Origin: RCIO01 sp035555795
GTDB taxonomy: Bacteria; Pseudomonadota; Alphaproteobacteria; Rhizobiales; Rhizobiaceae
Reading direction: 5' to 3'
Assembly (NCBI GenBank): GCA_035555795.1
Contig: DATMGE010000082.1
Coordinates: 1-64,000, forward strand
Length of the DNA stretch: 64,000 bases
Below the pieces are notes generated by a model. That model searched no databases, had not been told where the DNA came from, and saw only the letters and a list, made by a program, of their open reading frames with translations. The translations under genes and the position numbers were made by a program. Positions 9,271 to 17,829 of the stretch are shown piece by piece. The first letter of the stretch is position 1. The number at the start of each line of letters is the position of its first letter.

Positions 9271-10494
9271 GTGACCGATTCCAAAACAAGCCTTGGACCG
9301 ATCGGCTTCGGCTACAGGCCGCGCGCGCCCTATGCGACCGATCCGGCGGCGACGCGCGGGCGCTTCTACGACGAGCCCGAGAGCCCGACCCGCACGCCGT
9401 TCCAGCGCGACCGGGACAGGATCATCCATTCCACGGCCTTCCGCCGGCTCAAGCACAAGACACAGGTCTTCATCGCCCATGAGGGCGACCACTACCGCAC
9501 GCGGCTGACGCATTCGATCGAGGTGGCGCAGATCGCCAGGGCCCTTGCACGCGCCTTGCAGGCAGACGAGGACCTGGCCGAGGCAATCGCGCTGGTGCAC
9601 GATTTCGGCCATCCGCCATTCGGCCATACGGGCGAGGATGCGCTGAATGCCTGCATGGCGCGGTGGGGCGGGTTCGACCACAATGCTCAATCGCTGCGGA
9701 TCGTGACGAAACTGGAGCGCCGCTACGCCGCCTTCGACGGGCTCAATCTCAGCTGGGAGACGCTGGAGGGGTTGGTGAAGCATAATGGCCCGCTGACCGA
9801 TGCGGCCGGCCACGGGCTGAAAGGGCCGGTGCCCGAACCGATCCTCCACTATAACGCGCTGCACGATATGGAATTGTCGCGCCATGCCGGCATAGAGGCG
9901 CAATGCGCGGCGATTGCCGACGACATCGCCTACAACGCCCACGATATCGACGACGGGTTGCGGTCCGGCCTGCTCAATCTCGACATGCTGAGCGCGGCGG
10001 CGCTACCGGCGGCGATCCTGCGCACGGTGGCGGAGCAATATCCCGGACTGGATGCCGTGCGGACCGGCCACGAACTGATGCGCCGCCAGATCACGGCGAT
10101 GGTGGAGGATGTCATTCTCACCGCCCAGCAGAACCTCGCGGAATTCCGGCCGCAAAGCGCCGAAGAGGTGCGCGGGGCAGGGCGCGTGATGGTCTGCTTC
10201 TCGCCGGAGATGGCAGAGCTCGAACGCACGCTGAAGACGTTTCTCTACGCAAACCTCTATCGTCACCCGACCGTGATGGCGGTGCGTGCCCGGGCAGAGG
10301 ACGTCGTCGTCAATCTCTTTGACGCCTATATGCGCGATCCCGCAATCATGCCGGAGGGCTGGCGCGAGGTGCTGGAGCGGGCCGATGAGCGTGTCCGCGC
10401 GCGGCATGTTGCGGACTTTCTGGCCGGAATGACCGACACCTATGCGCTGAAGGAACATATGCGCTTGTTTGACCACACGCCGGATTTGAGTTAG
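9271..10494 (+). CDS. dgt: dGTP triphosphohydrolase-like protein (HD domain)
   Basis: 407 residues. The HD-domain metal site is clear: the first His in RLTHSIEVAQIARAL, then the His-Asp pair in ALVHDFGHPPFGHTGE, and a further Asp in AIADDIAYNAHDIDDG. Members of this subgroup hydrolyse dNTPs to deoxynucleoside plus triphosphate, often with relaxed substrate choice. The GTG start at 9271 yields VTDSKTSLGPIGFGYRPRAP. The open frame back to 9064 runs antisense through erpA and is rejected. It is divergent from erpA and precedes argS by 63 bases on the same strand, a standard order in Rhizobiales. Confidence 0.9.
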   Translation: MTDSKTSLGPIGFGYRPRAPYATDPAATRGRFYDEPESPTRTPFQRDRDRIIHSTAFRRLKHKTQVFIAHEGDHYRTRLTHSIEVAQIARALARALQADEDLAEAIALVHDFGHPPFGHTGEDALNACMARWGGFDHNAQSLRIVTKLERRYAAFDGLNLSWETLEGLVKHNGPLTDAAGHGLKGPVPEPILHYNALHDMELSRHAGIEAQCAAIADDIAYNAHDIDDGLRSGLLNLDMLSAAALPAAILRTVAEQYPGLDAVRTGHELMRRQITAMVEDVILTAQQNLAEFRPQSAEEVRGAGRVMVCFSPEMAELERTLKTFLYANLYRHPTVMAVRARAEDVVVNLFDAYMRDPAIMPEGWREVLERADERVRARHVADFLAGMTDTYALKEHMRLFDHTPDLS

Positions 10495-10557
10495 GCGCTG
10501 CCGCCTGATTGGTATTGGCGTGCATCCCCGGCGGACGCACATTTCTGGAAAATCCCG

Positions 10558-12318
10558 ATGAATATTTTTGCCGATTTCACAAATCGGATCATCGCCATCG
10601 TCCATGCGCTTGATCTGAAAGGCGCGGACGGTTCGCCGCTGGACACGTCCCGCGTCACGGTCGAGCCGCCGCGCGATGCCAGCCATGGCGACCTTGCCAC
10701 CAACGCCGCCATGGTGCTGGCGAAGGCGGCGGGAAAGAACCCGCGCGCGCTCGCCGAGCAGCTTGCCGCCGCACTCGGCAGCGACGGCGATATCGAAAGC
10801 GTTGAGATCGCCGGGCCGGGCTTCGTGAACATGCGCCTGTCACAGGGCTTCTGGCAAGCGCGCCTCGGCGAGATGATCGCCGTCGGCGCCGATTTCGGCC
10901 GCTCTGCCTTTGGCCGGGGCAAGAAGGTCAATGTGGAATATGTGTCGGCGAACCCGACCGGGCCCATGCATGTGGGCCATTGCCGCGGTGCGGTGGTGGG
11001 CGATGCGCTGGCCAACATACTGGCCTTCGCCGGCTATGATGTGACCAAGGAATATTACATCAATGATGCCGGCGCGCAGATCGATGTGCTCGCCCGCTCA
11101 GCCCTGCTGCGCTACCACGAGGCGCTTGGCGAGGACATAGGCGAGATTCCGGCCGGGCTTTATCCGGGCGACTATCTGGTGCCAGTGGGCAAGGCGCTGG
11201 CCGACGAGTTCGGGCAGACGCTGCTTTCCATGCACGAGGCCGAGGCGCTTGCGATCGTCAAGGACCGCACCATCGACGCCATGATGGCAATGATCCGCGA
11301 GGATCTCGCCGCGCTAAATGTGCAGCACGAGGTCTTCTTCTCGGAGCGCAAGCTTCATTCCGGCAATGGCGGCGCGATCCGCACCGCCATCAACGACCTG
11401 ACTCTGTCCGGCCATGTCTATAAGGGCAAGCTCCCGCCGCCCAAGGGCGAGAAGAACGATGACTGGGAGGACCGCGAGCAGACCCTTTTCCGCTCCACCG
11501 ATGTGGGCGACGACGTCGACCGGCCGCTGATCAAGTCGGACGGATCCTACACCTATTTCGCCGCCGACGTCGCTTACATGAAGGACAAGATCGGGCGCGG
11601 CTTCGAGCAACTTGTCTTCATCCTCGGCGCGGACCATGGCGGCTATGTCAAGCGCATGGTGGCGTTGGGCAAGGCGCTTTCGGGCGGTTCGGTCGAGGTG
11701 ACGATCCTTTTGTGCAACCTCGTCAAGCTCTATCGCGACGGCGAGCCGGTGCGCATGTCGAAGCGGTCGGGCGAATTCGTCACTTTGCGCGAGGTGGTGG
11801 ACGAGGTCGGGCGCGACCCGATCCGCTTCATGATGCTCTACCGCAAGAACGATGCGCCGCTCGATTTCGACTTCGCCAAGGTGACCGAGCAGTCGAAGGA
11901 CAATCCGGTCTTCTACGTGCAATATGCCTCGGCGCGCTGCCATTCCGTCTTCCGGCAGGCTGGCGAGCAGGTGGGCATCGAGATGCCGGTCGGGCGCGAC
12001 ACGCTGGCCGCTCATATCCATCTGCTCAAGGATGACGGCGAAATCGGGCTTATCCGCAAGCTGTCGGAATATCCGCGGATAATAGAGCAGATCGCGGCTT
12101 CGCTGGAGCCGCACCGGCTCGCTTTCTACCTGTACGAACTGGCCAGCGCGCTGCACGCGCATTGGAACCGCGGCAATGACGAAACCGACTTACGCTTTGT
12201 TAAGGTTAACGATCCAGAATTGACCCTTGCCAGGCTAGGGCTGGTGCAGGCCGTTGCGGACACATTGTCCTCCGGTCTGGCGCTGATCGGTGCGGAGGCC
12301 CCCGTCGAGATGCGCTAG
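10558..12318 (+). CDS. argS: Arginine--tRNA ligase
   Basis: 586 residues, class I synthetase. The N-terminal Add1 domain (about 1-110) precedes the HIGH motif in SANPTGPMHVGHCRGAVVGD at residue 128-147. The KMSK loop is the variant PVRMSKRSGEFV at about residue 397-408, as often seen in ArgRS. The C-terminal DALR anticodon-binding domain follows, with RIIEQIAASLEPHRLAFYLY. It charges tRNA-Arg. The ATG at 10558 gives MNIFADFTNRI. It is followed after 99 bases by the SPOR-domain gene. Confidence 0.96.
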   Translation: MNIFADFTNRIIAIVHALDLKGADGSPLDTSRVTVEPPRDASHGDLATNAAMVLAKAAGKNPRALAEQLAAALGSDGDIESVEIAGPGFVNMRLSQGFWQARLGEMIAVGADFGRSAFGRGKKVNVEYVSANPTGPMHVGHCRGAVVGDALANILAFAGYDVTKEYYINDAGAQIDVLARSALLRYHEALGEDIGEIPAGLYPGDYLVPVGKALADEFGQTLLSMHEAEALAIVKDRTIDAMMAMIREDLAALNVQHEVFFSERKLHSGNGGAIRTAINDLTLSGHVYKGKLPPPKGEKNDDWEDREQTLFRSTDVGDDVDRPLIKSDGSYTYFAADVAYMKDKIGRGFEQLVFILGADHGGYVKRMVALGKALSGGSVEVTILLCNLVKLYRDGEPVRMSKRSGEFVTLREVVDEVGRDPIRFMMLYRKNDAPLDFDFAKVTEQSKDNPVFYVQYASARCHSVFRQAGEQVGIEMPVGRDTLAAHIHLLKDDGEIGLIRKLSEYPRIIEQIAASLEPHRLAFYLYELASALHAHWNRGNDETDLRFVKVNDPELTLARLGLVQAVADTLSSGLALIGAEAPVEMR

Positions 12319-12417
12319 ATGCGTGAAAACTGCCAATATTTGCCCACATTGCACTGGTAGGGGCCGCTAGATGTGACGTCGCCGGCGTCCGACCCAGTAG
12401 TGAGTGCGGGAAACAGC

Positions 12418-15000
12418 ATGGCAGAGTCGAACAATCTCAAGCGCGTAGTGCACGACAGCGATCCCTTCGCGGAACTCGAGCGCATCATGGGCACCGGTGC
12501 GAGGGCGCCGGCCCAGGACGAAGCAGAGCAGGATCCGTTCCAGCTCGATCTGGAGCGCGAACTGCTTGGCGAGTTCACGCAGGATCATGTCGAGCCGGCT
12601 GCGCCGCAATCGGGACTGCGCTTCCGTCAGCCGGACGACGAGGCGCAGGTCTCGGATCATCGCTATTCAGGCCAGGCGCAAGCGCCGGAATGGCAGCGCG
12701 AGGACGCCGCCGAGAGCGAGCCGGAATATGAGGCCGCCGCCACGCATGCGGCTCCCGTGGAGGGCGAGATAGACCTTGCCGCCGAGATGGATGCCATTTT
12801 CGCGGAGGAGTTCGACGACCAGCCCTTGAGCGACAATGTCGAGGCGGCAGGCAGATTCGCGCCGGCTGGCGACGCCGTGCATGCTCAATGGCAAGACGAT
12901 GCTGCCGCCTTCGATGAACTGCCGCCGGAAGTGGACGACGCGGCCGTCGAGGAATTCCATCCGCAGGACGAGGCTCCCTATGCGGCCGCGGAACCGGCCG
13001 AGGCCCCGGTGACTGCCCTGGAGAGCGTGAATGACGGACTTGCCGACGTCGACATGGATTTCGGCGACCTTTCGGCCGAGCTCGAAACCGCGGCGCAGGA
13101 TTGGTATCAGGAACAGCAGGCCGAGGTGACCTTCGAGAGCGCCCCGGCGGATGAGCCTGCGCAGGTCGCGGAAGAGGACGTGCAGGCGGCTCAAGTCCAT
13201 GACGAGCCTACGCTGAGCCTGGAAGACGAGCTTGTCATGCTGCTCGGCGACAACAATGCCGCCGCGCCGAGCCACGCCTATGGTCGCGCCAACTATGCGC
13301 CGGTTTCAGTGAACCAGTGGTCGGCGCCTGCCGCTGCGGCTGAGGTGGCCCCTGAGCCCGCGCCGGAAGGCGACAACCTCGAATTGGATGATTGGCAGCC
13401 GGACCTGGCTGTCGCGGAAGAGACTATCGATTCCGGGCTTGAAGACGAACTGGCGCTTGATCACGAGCAGTTCGAGCCGGCCCATGCGGAATATAGGGGG
13501 TCTGCCACGGCCGAGGTCGCGACCGACGCCGTGGATGTCTTCGCGGCGCCCGATGCCGGGTCCGCGCCGGTCGAAACCGCGCCTGCCGACTTCGATCTTG
13601 ATATCGTTGCGGTGCCGGAGGGCCACGTCGCAGTCGCGGACGATCTCGACCTGCCGCAACTGCCGGTGGAGGAAGAGCGCTCCAGCAGCGAACCCTTCGA
13701 TGAACTCGAGGCCGAATTCGCTGAAATGTTCCGGGTCAGGAAGCCCGAACAGTCCGATGTCGCGGAAACTGCGGCGACGGATGAGGGGCTCGACGATTAT
13801 TATTTCAACGAGGCGCTGGGAGTTGGCGCGGCCGGCCTGACCTATGGACGCGCCACGCCGACGGCTGCGCAGCCGTCCTATGCCGGGGCGGCAGGCGCAG
13901 ATGCCTATGACGACGATGACGGCATGGCCGAAGCCGCGGAAATGCCTGCGGCGGCGGCTGCGTCGCGCGGTATGCCGCGTCGCAATCTGGTCATCGCCGG
14001 TGCGGTCGGCGCGCTTGCGCTTCTCGGCGTGGTTGGTGTGTTCGCGTTCACCGGCGGGGACAGCAACGATGCACCCGCGCTGGTGAGGGCCGATGAACAG
14101 CCGATGAAGGTTCGGCCCGAGAATCCGGGCGGTACCACCGTGCCCAATCAGGACAGCCAGGCCTACCAGCGCGCTGCGGGCGGTGCCGGCGATACGGTTC
14201 CTGCCCAGAGGGAACTGGTCACGACGGCCGAGGAGCCGGTCAATGTGGCTGCAAAGGCCGAGGATGAGGCTCCCCTGCTGCAGCCGGAAGCGGAAGCCAC
14301 CGATACGCCGGCGCCTTCGCTCGATGCACTGCCCGGCGTCAATCTGGGCGAGAAGATCGAGGATCGCGTGCCCGTCCAGCAGGACATTGCGGGAACCGGC
14401 CTGAATGAGGATCTCGTGGCGGTGACGCCGCGCCGGGTGCGCACGATGGTGGTCCGCCCGGACGGAACGCTCGTGCCGCGCGAGGAAGTTGCGGCAGCGC
14501 CGGCCGAAGCGGCACCGCAGCCCGCGCCTGCCAGCCAGGCTCCGCGCGCCGTCGTTCCGGCTGCGCAGCCGGAAACACCGACCGTGCAGCAGGCCGCGCC
14601 GCTACCCACGCCGGCTCCGCAGCAGCAGGCAGCTGCACCTCAGCCAGCGCCGCAACCGGCTGCGCCGGCCCCTGCGCTGCAGCCGCAACAGGTGGCGGCA
14701 GCACCGCAGGCTCCGCGGACGCAGCCTGAAGCGCCGGCGGCACCGGCGGCGGCATCGGGCGAATGGTCCATGCAGATCGCTTCGCAGCCGACCGCCGAAG
14801 GTGCGCAGGCAACCTATCAGGATCTGGCGCGCCGCTATGGCGAAGTGCTCAGCGGCCGTGGCGTGAATATCGTGCGCGCCGAAATCCAGGGGAAGGGCAC
14901 TTACTATCGCGTGCGCATCCCCTCCGCGACACGCAACGACGCCATATCGCTGTGCGAACGCTACAAGGCAGCAGGCGGAAGCTGCTTCGTTTCGAAGTAA
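12418..15000 (+). CDS. Large SPOR-domain membrane protein
   Basis: 860 residues. Residues 1-520 form a very acidic (Asp/Glu/Ala-rich), low-complexity cytoplasmic region. A single transmembrane helix lies at about 522-547 (RNLVIAGAVGALALLGVVGV). A Pro/Ala/Gln-rich periplasmic linker runs from about 550 to 780, and a SPOR domain covers about 782-860 (EWSMQIASQPTAEGAQATYQ to the terminal GGSCFVSK). SPOR domains bind glycan strands lacking stem peptides and so collect at division sites. The start at 12418 gives MAESNNLKRVVHDSDP; a GTG at 12373 would add 15 residues. It sits between argS and nagZ, as in related genomes, and is followed by a strong terminator. Its exact role in division is inferred. 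Confidence 0.85.
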   Translation: MAESNNLKRVVHDSDPFAELERIMGTGARAPAQDEAEQDPFQLDLERELLGEFTQDHVEPAAPQSGLRFRQPDDEAQVSDHRYSGQAQAPEWQREDAAESEPEYEAAATHAAPVEGEIDLAAEMDAIFAEEFDDQPLSDNVEAAGRFAPAGDAVHAQWQDDAAAFDELPPEVDDAAVEEFHPQDEAPYAAAEPAEAPVTALESVNDGLADVDMDFGDLSAELETAAQDWYQEQQAEVTFESAPADEPAQVAEEDVQAAQVHDEPTLSLEDELVMLLGDNNAAAPSHAYGRANYAPVSVNQWSAPAAAAEVAPEPAPEGDNLELDDWQPDLAVAEETIDSGLEDELALDHEQFEPAHAEYRGSATAEVATDAVDVFAAPDAGSAPVETAPADFDLDIVAVPEGHVAVADDLDLPQLPVEEERSSSEPFDELEAEFAEMFRVRKPEQSDVAETAATDEGLDDYYFNEALGVGAAGLTYGRATPTAAQPSYAGAAGADAYDDDDGMAEAAEMPAAAAASRGMPRRNLVIAGAVGALALLGVVGVFAFTGGDSNDAPALVRADEQPMKVRPENPGGTTVPNQDSQAYQRAAGGAGDTVPAQRELVTTAEEPVNVAAKAEDEAPLLQPEAEATDTPAPSLDALPGVNLGEKIEDRVPVQQDIAGTGLNEDLVAVTPRRVRTMVVRPDGTLVPREEVAAAPAEAAPQPAPASQAPRAVVPAAQPETPTVQQAAPLPTPAPQQQAAAPQPAPQPAAPAPALQPQQVAAAPQAPRTQPEAPAAPAAASGEWSMQIASQPTAEGAQATYQDLARRYGEVLSGRGVNIVRAEIQGKGTYYRVRIPSATRNDAISLCERYKAAGGSCFVSK

Positions 15001-15015
15001 GCGAGCCGCCATCGT

Positions 15016-15053
15016 AAAAGAGCCGCCATGCGCCCCGCATGGCGGCTCTTTCT
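15016..15053 (+). terminator. Rho-independent terminator after the SPOR gene
   Basis: A long GC-rich stem, AAGAGCCGCCATGCG paired with CGCATGGCGGCTCTT around a short CCC loop, is followed by TTCTATTT. It lies 18 bases after the stop codon and separates the argS/SPOR transcript from nagZ. Confidence 0.9.
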
Positions 15054-15084
15054 ATTTGGGACCAGGGGCGCGTGAAGTTTTTTC

Positions 15085-15163
15085 GCCGGAATTGCTCTAT
15101 CTCTTTGTTTTTACGCAATTCCGGACGCAAAACCGCTGCGCACTTTTGCTGGAATTGCTCTAG
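15085..15163. repeat. Rhizobial-type dispersed intergenic repeat
   Basis: Two direct copies of GGAATTGCTCTA (15088-15099 and 15151-15162) flank an inverted GCAATTCC at 15115-15122. Between them are TTTGTTTTTACGC and the motif GGACGCAAAACCGCT. This matches my memory of an abundant extragenic repeat in Mesorhizobium, Rhizobium and Agrobacterium. Only one copy is seen in this window. It lies directly upstream of nagZ, ending 10 bases before its ATG, so it may also contribute promoter or leader sequence. Confidence 0.65.
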
Positions 15164-15172
15164 ACTCGACAC

Positions 15173-16198
15173 ATGAGCGAATCAAAAGCCCTGATCGTCG
15201 GCGTCGCCGGCAAGACATTGAGCGAAGACGAGCGCCGTTTCTTCCAGAACGAGCTGCCGTGGGGGTTCATTCTTTTTGCGCGCAATATCGAAGCGCCCGA
15301 GCAGATCCGCGAACTCGTGGCGGCGATGCGCGACAGTGTGGGCCGGCCCGAGGCGCCGGTCTTCATCGACCAGGAGGGCGGGCGCGTGCAGCGCCTGCGC
15401 CCGCCTCTGGCGCCGAACTATCCGCCGGCAGCGCGCTTTGGCGAGCTTTACCGGCGCGACCGCGCGGCGGGCCTGCGCGCGGCGTGGCTGAAATCCCGCC
15501 TGCACGCCTTCGACCTGCTGCAATATGGCATCACCGCCGATTGCCTGCCGGTGCTGGACGTGCCGGTGGAGGGCGCGCATGACGTGATCGGCGACCGCGC
15601 CTATGGGCGCGAACCGGACAGCGTGGCCGCACTCGGCCGCGCGGTGGCGGAAGGGCTCCTTTCCGGCGGCGTGCTTCCGGTCATCAAGCATATTCCCGGC
15701 CATGGCCGGGCCGGCGCGGACAGCCATCACGACCTGCCGGTGGTGGATACGCCGCTGGAGGAATTGCGCCGCCACGACTTCGCGCCCTTCCACGCGCTTG
15801 CCGACATGCCGATGGCGATGACGGCGCATGTGGTCTACACCGCGCTCGACGCGGAGCGCCCGGCGACGACCTCGCCGCGCATCGTCAGCGAGATCATCCG
15901 CGGCGAGATCGGTTTCGACGGCCTGCTGATGAGCGACGACGTGTCGATGCAGGCGCTTTCTGGGGATTTCGCCGCGCGGACCGATGCAATCGTTGCGGCG
16001 GGCTGCGATGTCGTTCTTCACTGCAACGGCCGGATGGAGGAAATGCGGGCGGTCGCCGACCGCACGCCGCCTCTGTCGGGCAAGGCAGTCTACCGGGCCG
16101 AAAAGGCACTGGCGCTGCTGGACAGGCGCGACGCGGTCGATGAGGGCGCGGCGCGCAACGAGTTTGCGCAATTGATGGACGGCGTCGTGGCCGTCTGA
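15173..16198 (+). CDS. nagZ: Beta-N-acetylhexosaminidase NagZ (GH3)
   Basis: 341 residues, cytoplasmic (no signal peptide), the short single-domain GH3 form. Key landmarks: FIDQEGGRVQRL (substrate pocket), VIKHIPGHGRAGADSHHDLP at about residue 169-188 (the mobile loop with the catalytic His/Asp dyad), and GLLMSDDVSMQAL, which carries the nucleophile Asp. NagZ removes GlcNAc from GlcNAc-anhydroMurNAc peptides in cell-wall recycling; its product is the signal for AmpR-type beta-lactamase induction in some bacteria. It is followed by scpA after 24 bases. Confidence 0.93.
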   Translation: MSESKALIVGVAGKTLSEDERRFFQNELPWGFILFARNIEAPEQIRELVAAMRDSVGRPEAPVFIDQEGGRVQRLRPPLAPNYPPAARFGELYRRDRAAGLRAAWLKSRLHAFDLLQYGITADCLPVLDVPVEGAHDVIGDRAYGREPDSVAALGRAVAEGLLSGGVLPVIKHIPGHGRAGADSHHDLPVVDTPLEELRRHDFAPFHALADMPMAMTAHVVYTALDAERPATTSPRIVSEIIRGEIGFDGLLMSDDVSMQALSGDFAARTDAIVAAGCDVVLHCNGRMEEMRAVADRTPPLSGKAVYRAEKALALLDRRDAVDEGAARNEFAQLMDGVVAV

Positions 16199-16222
16199 GC
16201 GGATCGCGGGAGACCCACGGTT

Positions 16223-17053
16223 TTGGCCGAGAGCAATCGCAGTGTCGCGGTGCCCATGGAGAAACTGTGGGCCAATGACGAGCCGGAGCGGGCATCCGAT
16301 GACCCGGCGCTGGTCGTCGACGTCGATGGCTTCGAGGGGCCGCTCGACCTGCTGCTGCATCTCGCCCGCGCGCAGAAGGTGGACCTCGCCCGCATTTCCG
16401 TCATGGCGCTGGCGGAGCAATATCTGCGCTTCATTGAGAAGGCGCGGGCGATCCGGCTGGAACTCGCCGCCGATTATCTCGTTATGGCGGCGTGGCTGGC
16501 CTATCTCAAGTCGCGGCTGCTGATCCCCAAGCAGCCCGGTGAGGATGGCGAGAGCGGCGAGGAGCTGGCGGCGGTGCTGCAATTCCGCCTGCGCCGGCTG
16601 GAAGCCATGCGCGACGCGGCCTCGCGCCTCGTCAACCGCAACCGGCTCGGCCGGGACATTTTCCAGCGCGGCATGCCCGAACTCACCATTGTGGAGAAGC
16701 GGAACGAATATTCCGCCTCGCTCTACGACCTTTTGACGGCCTATGCGACGCAGCGCCAGCGGCAGGCCATCACCAATGTCCAGATTGCCAAGCGGTCTGT
16801 CTGGTCGCTCAAGGAGGCGCGCGATATCCTGACGCGGCTGATAGGCGCCACCAGCGACTGGACGGCACTCGATAGCTTCCTGGTCCGCTATCTCACCAGC
16901 CCGGAAGAGCGCCGCACCGCGATCGCCAGCTCCTTCGCCGCCAGCCTTGAGCTGGTGCGTGAGGGCAAGCTCGAAGTGCGGCAGGACGCGGCGTTCCAGC
17001 CCTTGTGGATGCGCCGCCGGCCGGATGGTGCTCCGGTGGAGGCCGCCACATGA
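16223..17053 (+). CDS. scpA: Segregation and condensation protein A
   Basis: 276 residues, the kleisin subunit of the SMC-ScpAB condensin. The family's N-terminal signature is FEGPLDLLLHLARAQKVDL near residue 36, followed by AEQYLRFIEKAR and the Leu-rich DYLVMAAWLAYLKSRLLIP, with the winged helix at the C terminus. The start is TTG at 16223, with GGGAGA about 9 bases upstream; ATG 16256 is an alternative that would lose 11 residues. The stop overlaps the scpB start (ATGA), so the two are translationally coupled. The SMC partner is not in this window. Confidence 0.92.
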   Translation: MAESNRSVAVPMEKLWANDEPERASDDPALVVDVDGFEGPLDLLLHLARAQKVDLARISVMALAEQYLRFIEKARAIRLELAADYLVMAAWLAYLKSRLLIPKQPGEDGESGEELAAVLQFRLRRLEAMRDAASRLVNRNRLGRDIFQRGMPELTIVEKRNEYSASLYDLLTAYATQRQRQAITNVQIAKRSVWSLKEARDILTRLIGATSDWTALDSFLVRYLTSPEERRTAIASSFAASLELVREGKLEVRQDAAFQPLWMRRRPDGAPVEAAT

Positions 17054-17787
17054 CCGACGACAGCGGCGCCCTTCGCGCTTCCTCGATGGATGAGGAAATG
17101 GACGAGGCCGCGCCGGAGGGCAGCGAGGCGCGGGATCATCTGGCGCAGGCGGTGCGGATGGCGGAAGCGATTGTCTTCGCATCGGGCGAACCGGTCAGCG
17201 ACCGGCAACTGGCCGCCCGCCTGCCGGATGGCATCGATGTCGCAATCGTGATGCGCGAATTGCAGGCGGCCTATCTGCCGCGTGGCGTGAACCTGATGCG
17301 GATCGGCGAGGGCTGGGCCTTTCGCACCGCGCCGGACCTTTCCTTCCTCATGAGCCGCGACGCGGTGCAGCAGAAGAAGCTGTCGCGCGCGGCGCTGGAA
17401 GTGCTGGCGATCATTGCCTATCACCAGCCCGTCACCCGCGCCGAGATCGAGGAGGTGCGTGGCGTCGAGACCTCCAAGGGTACGTTGGATACGCTGATGG
17501 AGACCGGCTGGATCCGCATGCGCGGGCGTCGCCGCACGCCCGGCCGGCCGGTAACCTATGGCACGACGGCCGATTTCCTCGACCATTTCGGCCTGGAGGA
17601 AGTGCGCGATCTGCCCGGACTGGAGGAACTGAAGGGGGCAGGGCTGCTCTCGCCGCGCATGCCGGCCAACTTCTCCATGCCGCTGCCGCCGGCCGATCCC
17701 GACGCGCTGACCGAGGATGAGGATCCGCTCAACGATATCGACCTCGAGGAACTCGGGTTGTTGACACCTCGCGTCGAGGATGATTGA
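17050..17787 (+). CDS. scpB: Segregation and condensation protein B
   Basis: 245 residues with two winged-helix domains: AEAIVFASGEPVSDRQLAAR near residue 38, and ALEVLAIIAYHQPVTRAEIE with EVRGVETSKGTLDTLMETGW further on, both typical of ScpB. The acidic tail (PDALTEDEDPLNDIDLEELG) is common in Rhizobiales. ScpB dimers bind the ScpA kleisin and stabilise the condensin. The ATG at 17050 overlaps the scpA stop, fixing the start. Confidence 0.93.
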   Translation: MTDDSGALRASSMDEEMDEAAPEGSEARDHLAQAVRMAEAIVFASGEPVSDRQLAARLPDGIDVAIVMRELQAAYLPRGVNLMRIGEGWAFRTAPDLSFLMSRDAVQQKKLSRAALEVLAIIAYHQPVTRAEIEEVRGVETSKGTLDTLMETGWIRMRGRRRTPGRPVTYGTTADFLDHFGLEEVRDLPGLEELKGAGLLSPRMPANFSMPLPPADPDALTEDEDPLNDIDLEELGLLTPRVEDD

Positions 17788-17829
17788 CCCGTCGCTCCGC
17801 CGGCGCATTCGGCGGCAGGTGGACCGGGC

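Noticed and set aside
15182..17182. 666-codon minus-strand frame opposite nagZ and scpA
   Set aside because: Shadow frame spanning two certain genes on the other strand; composition is Arg/His-rich without motifs.
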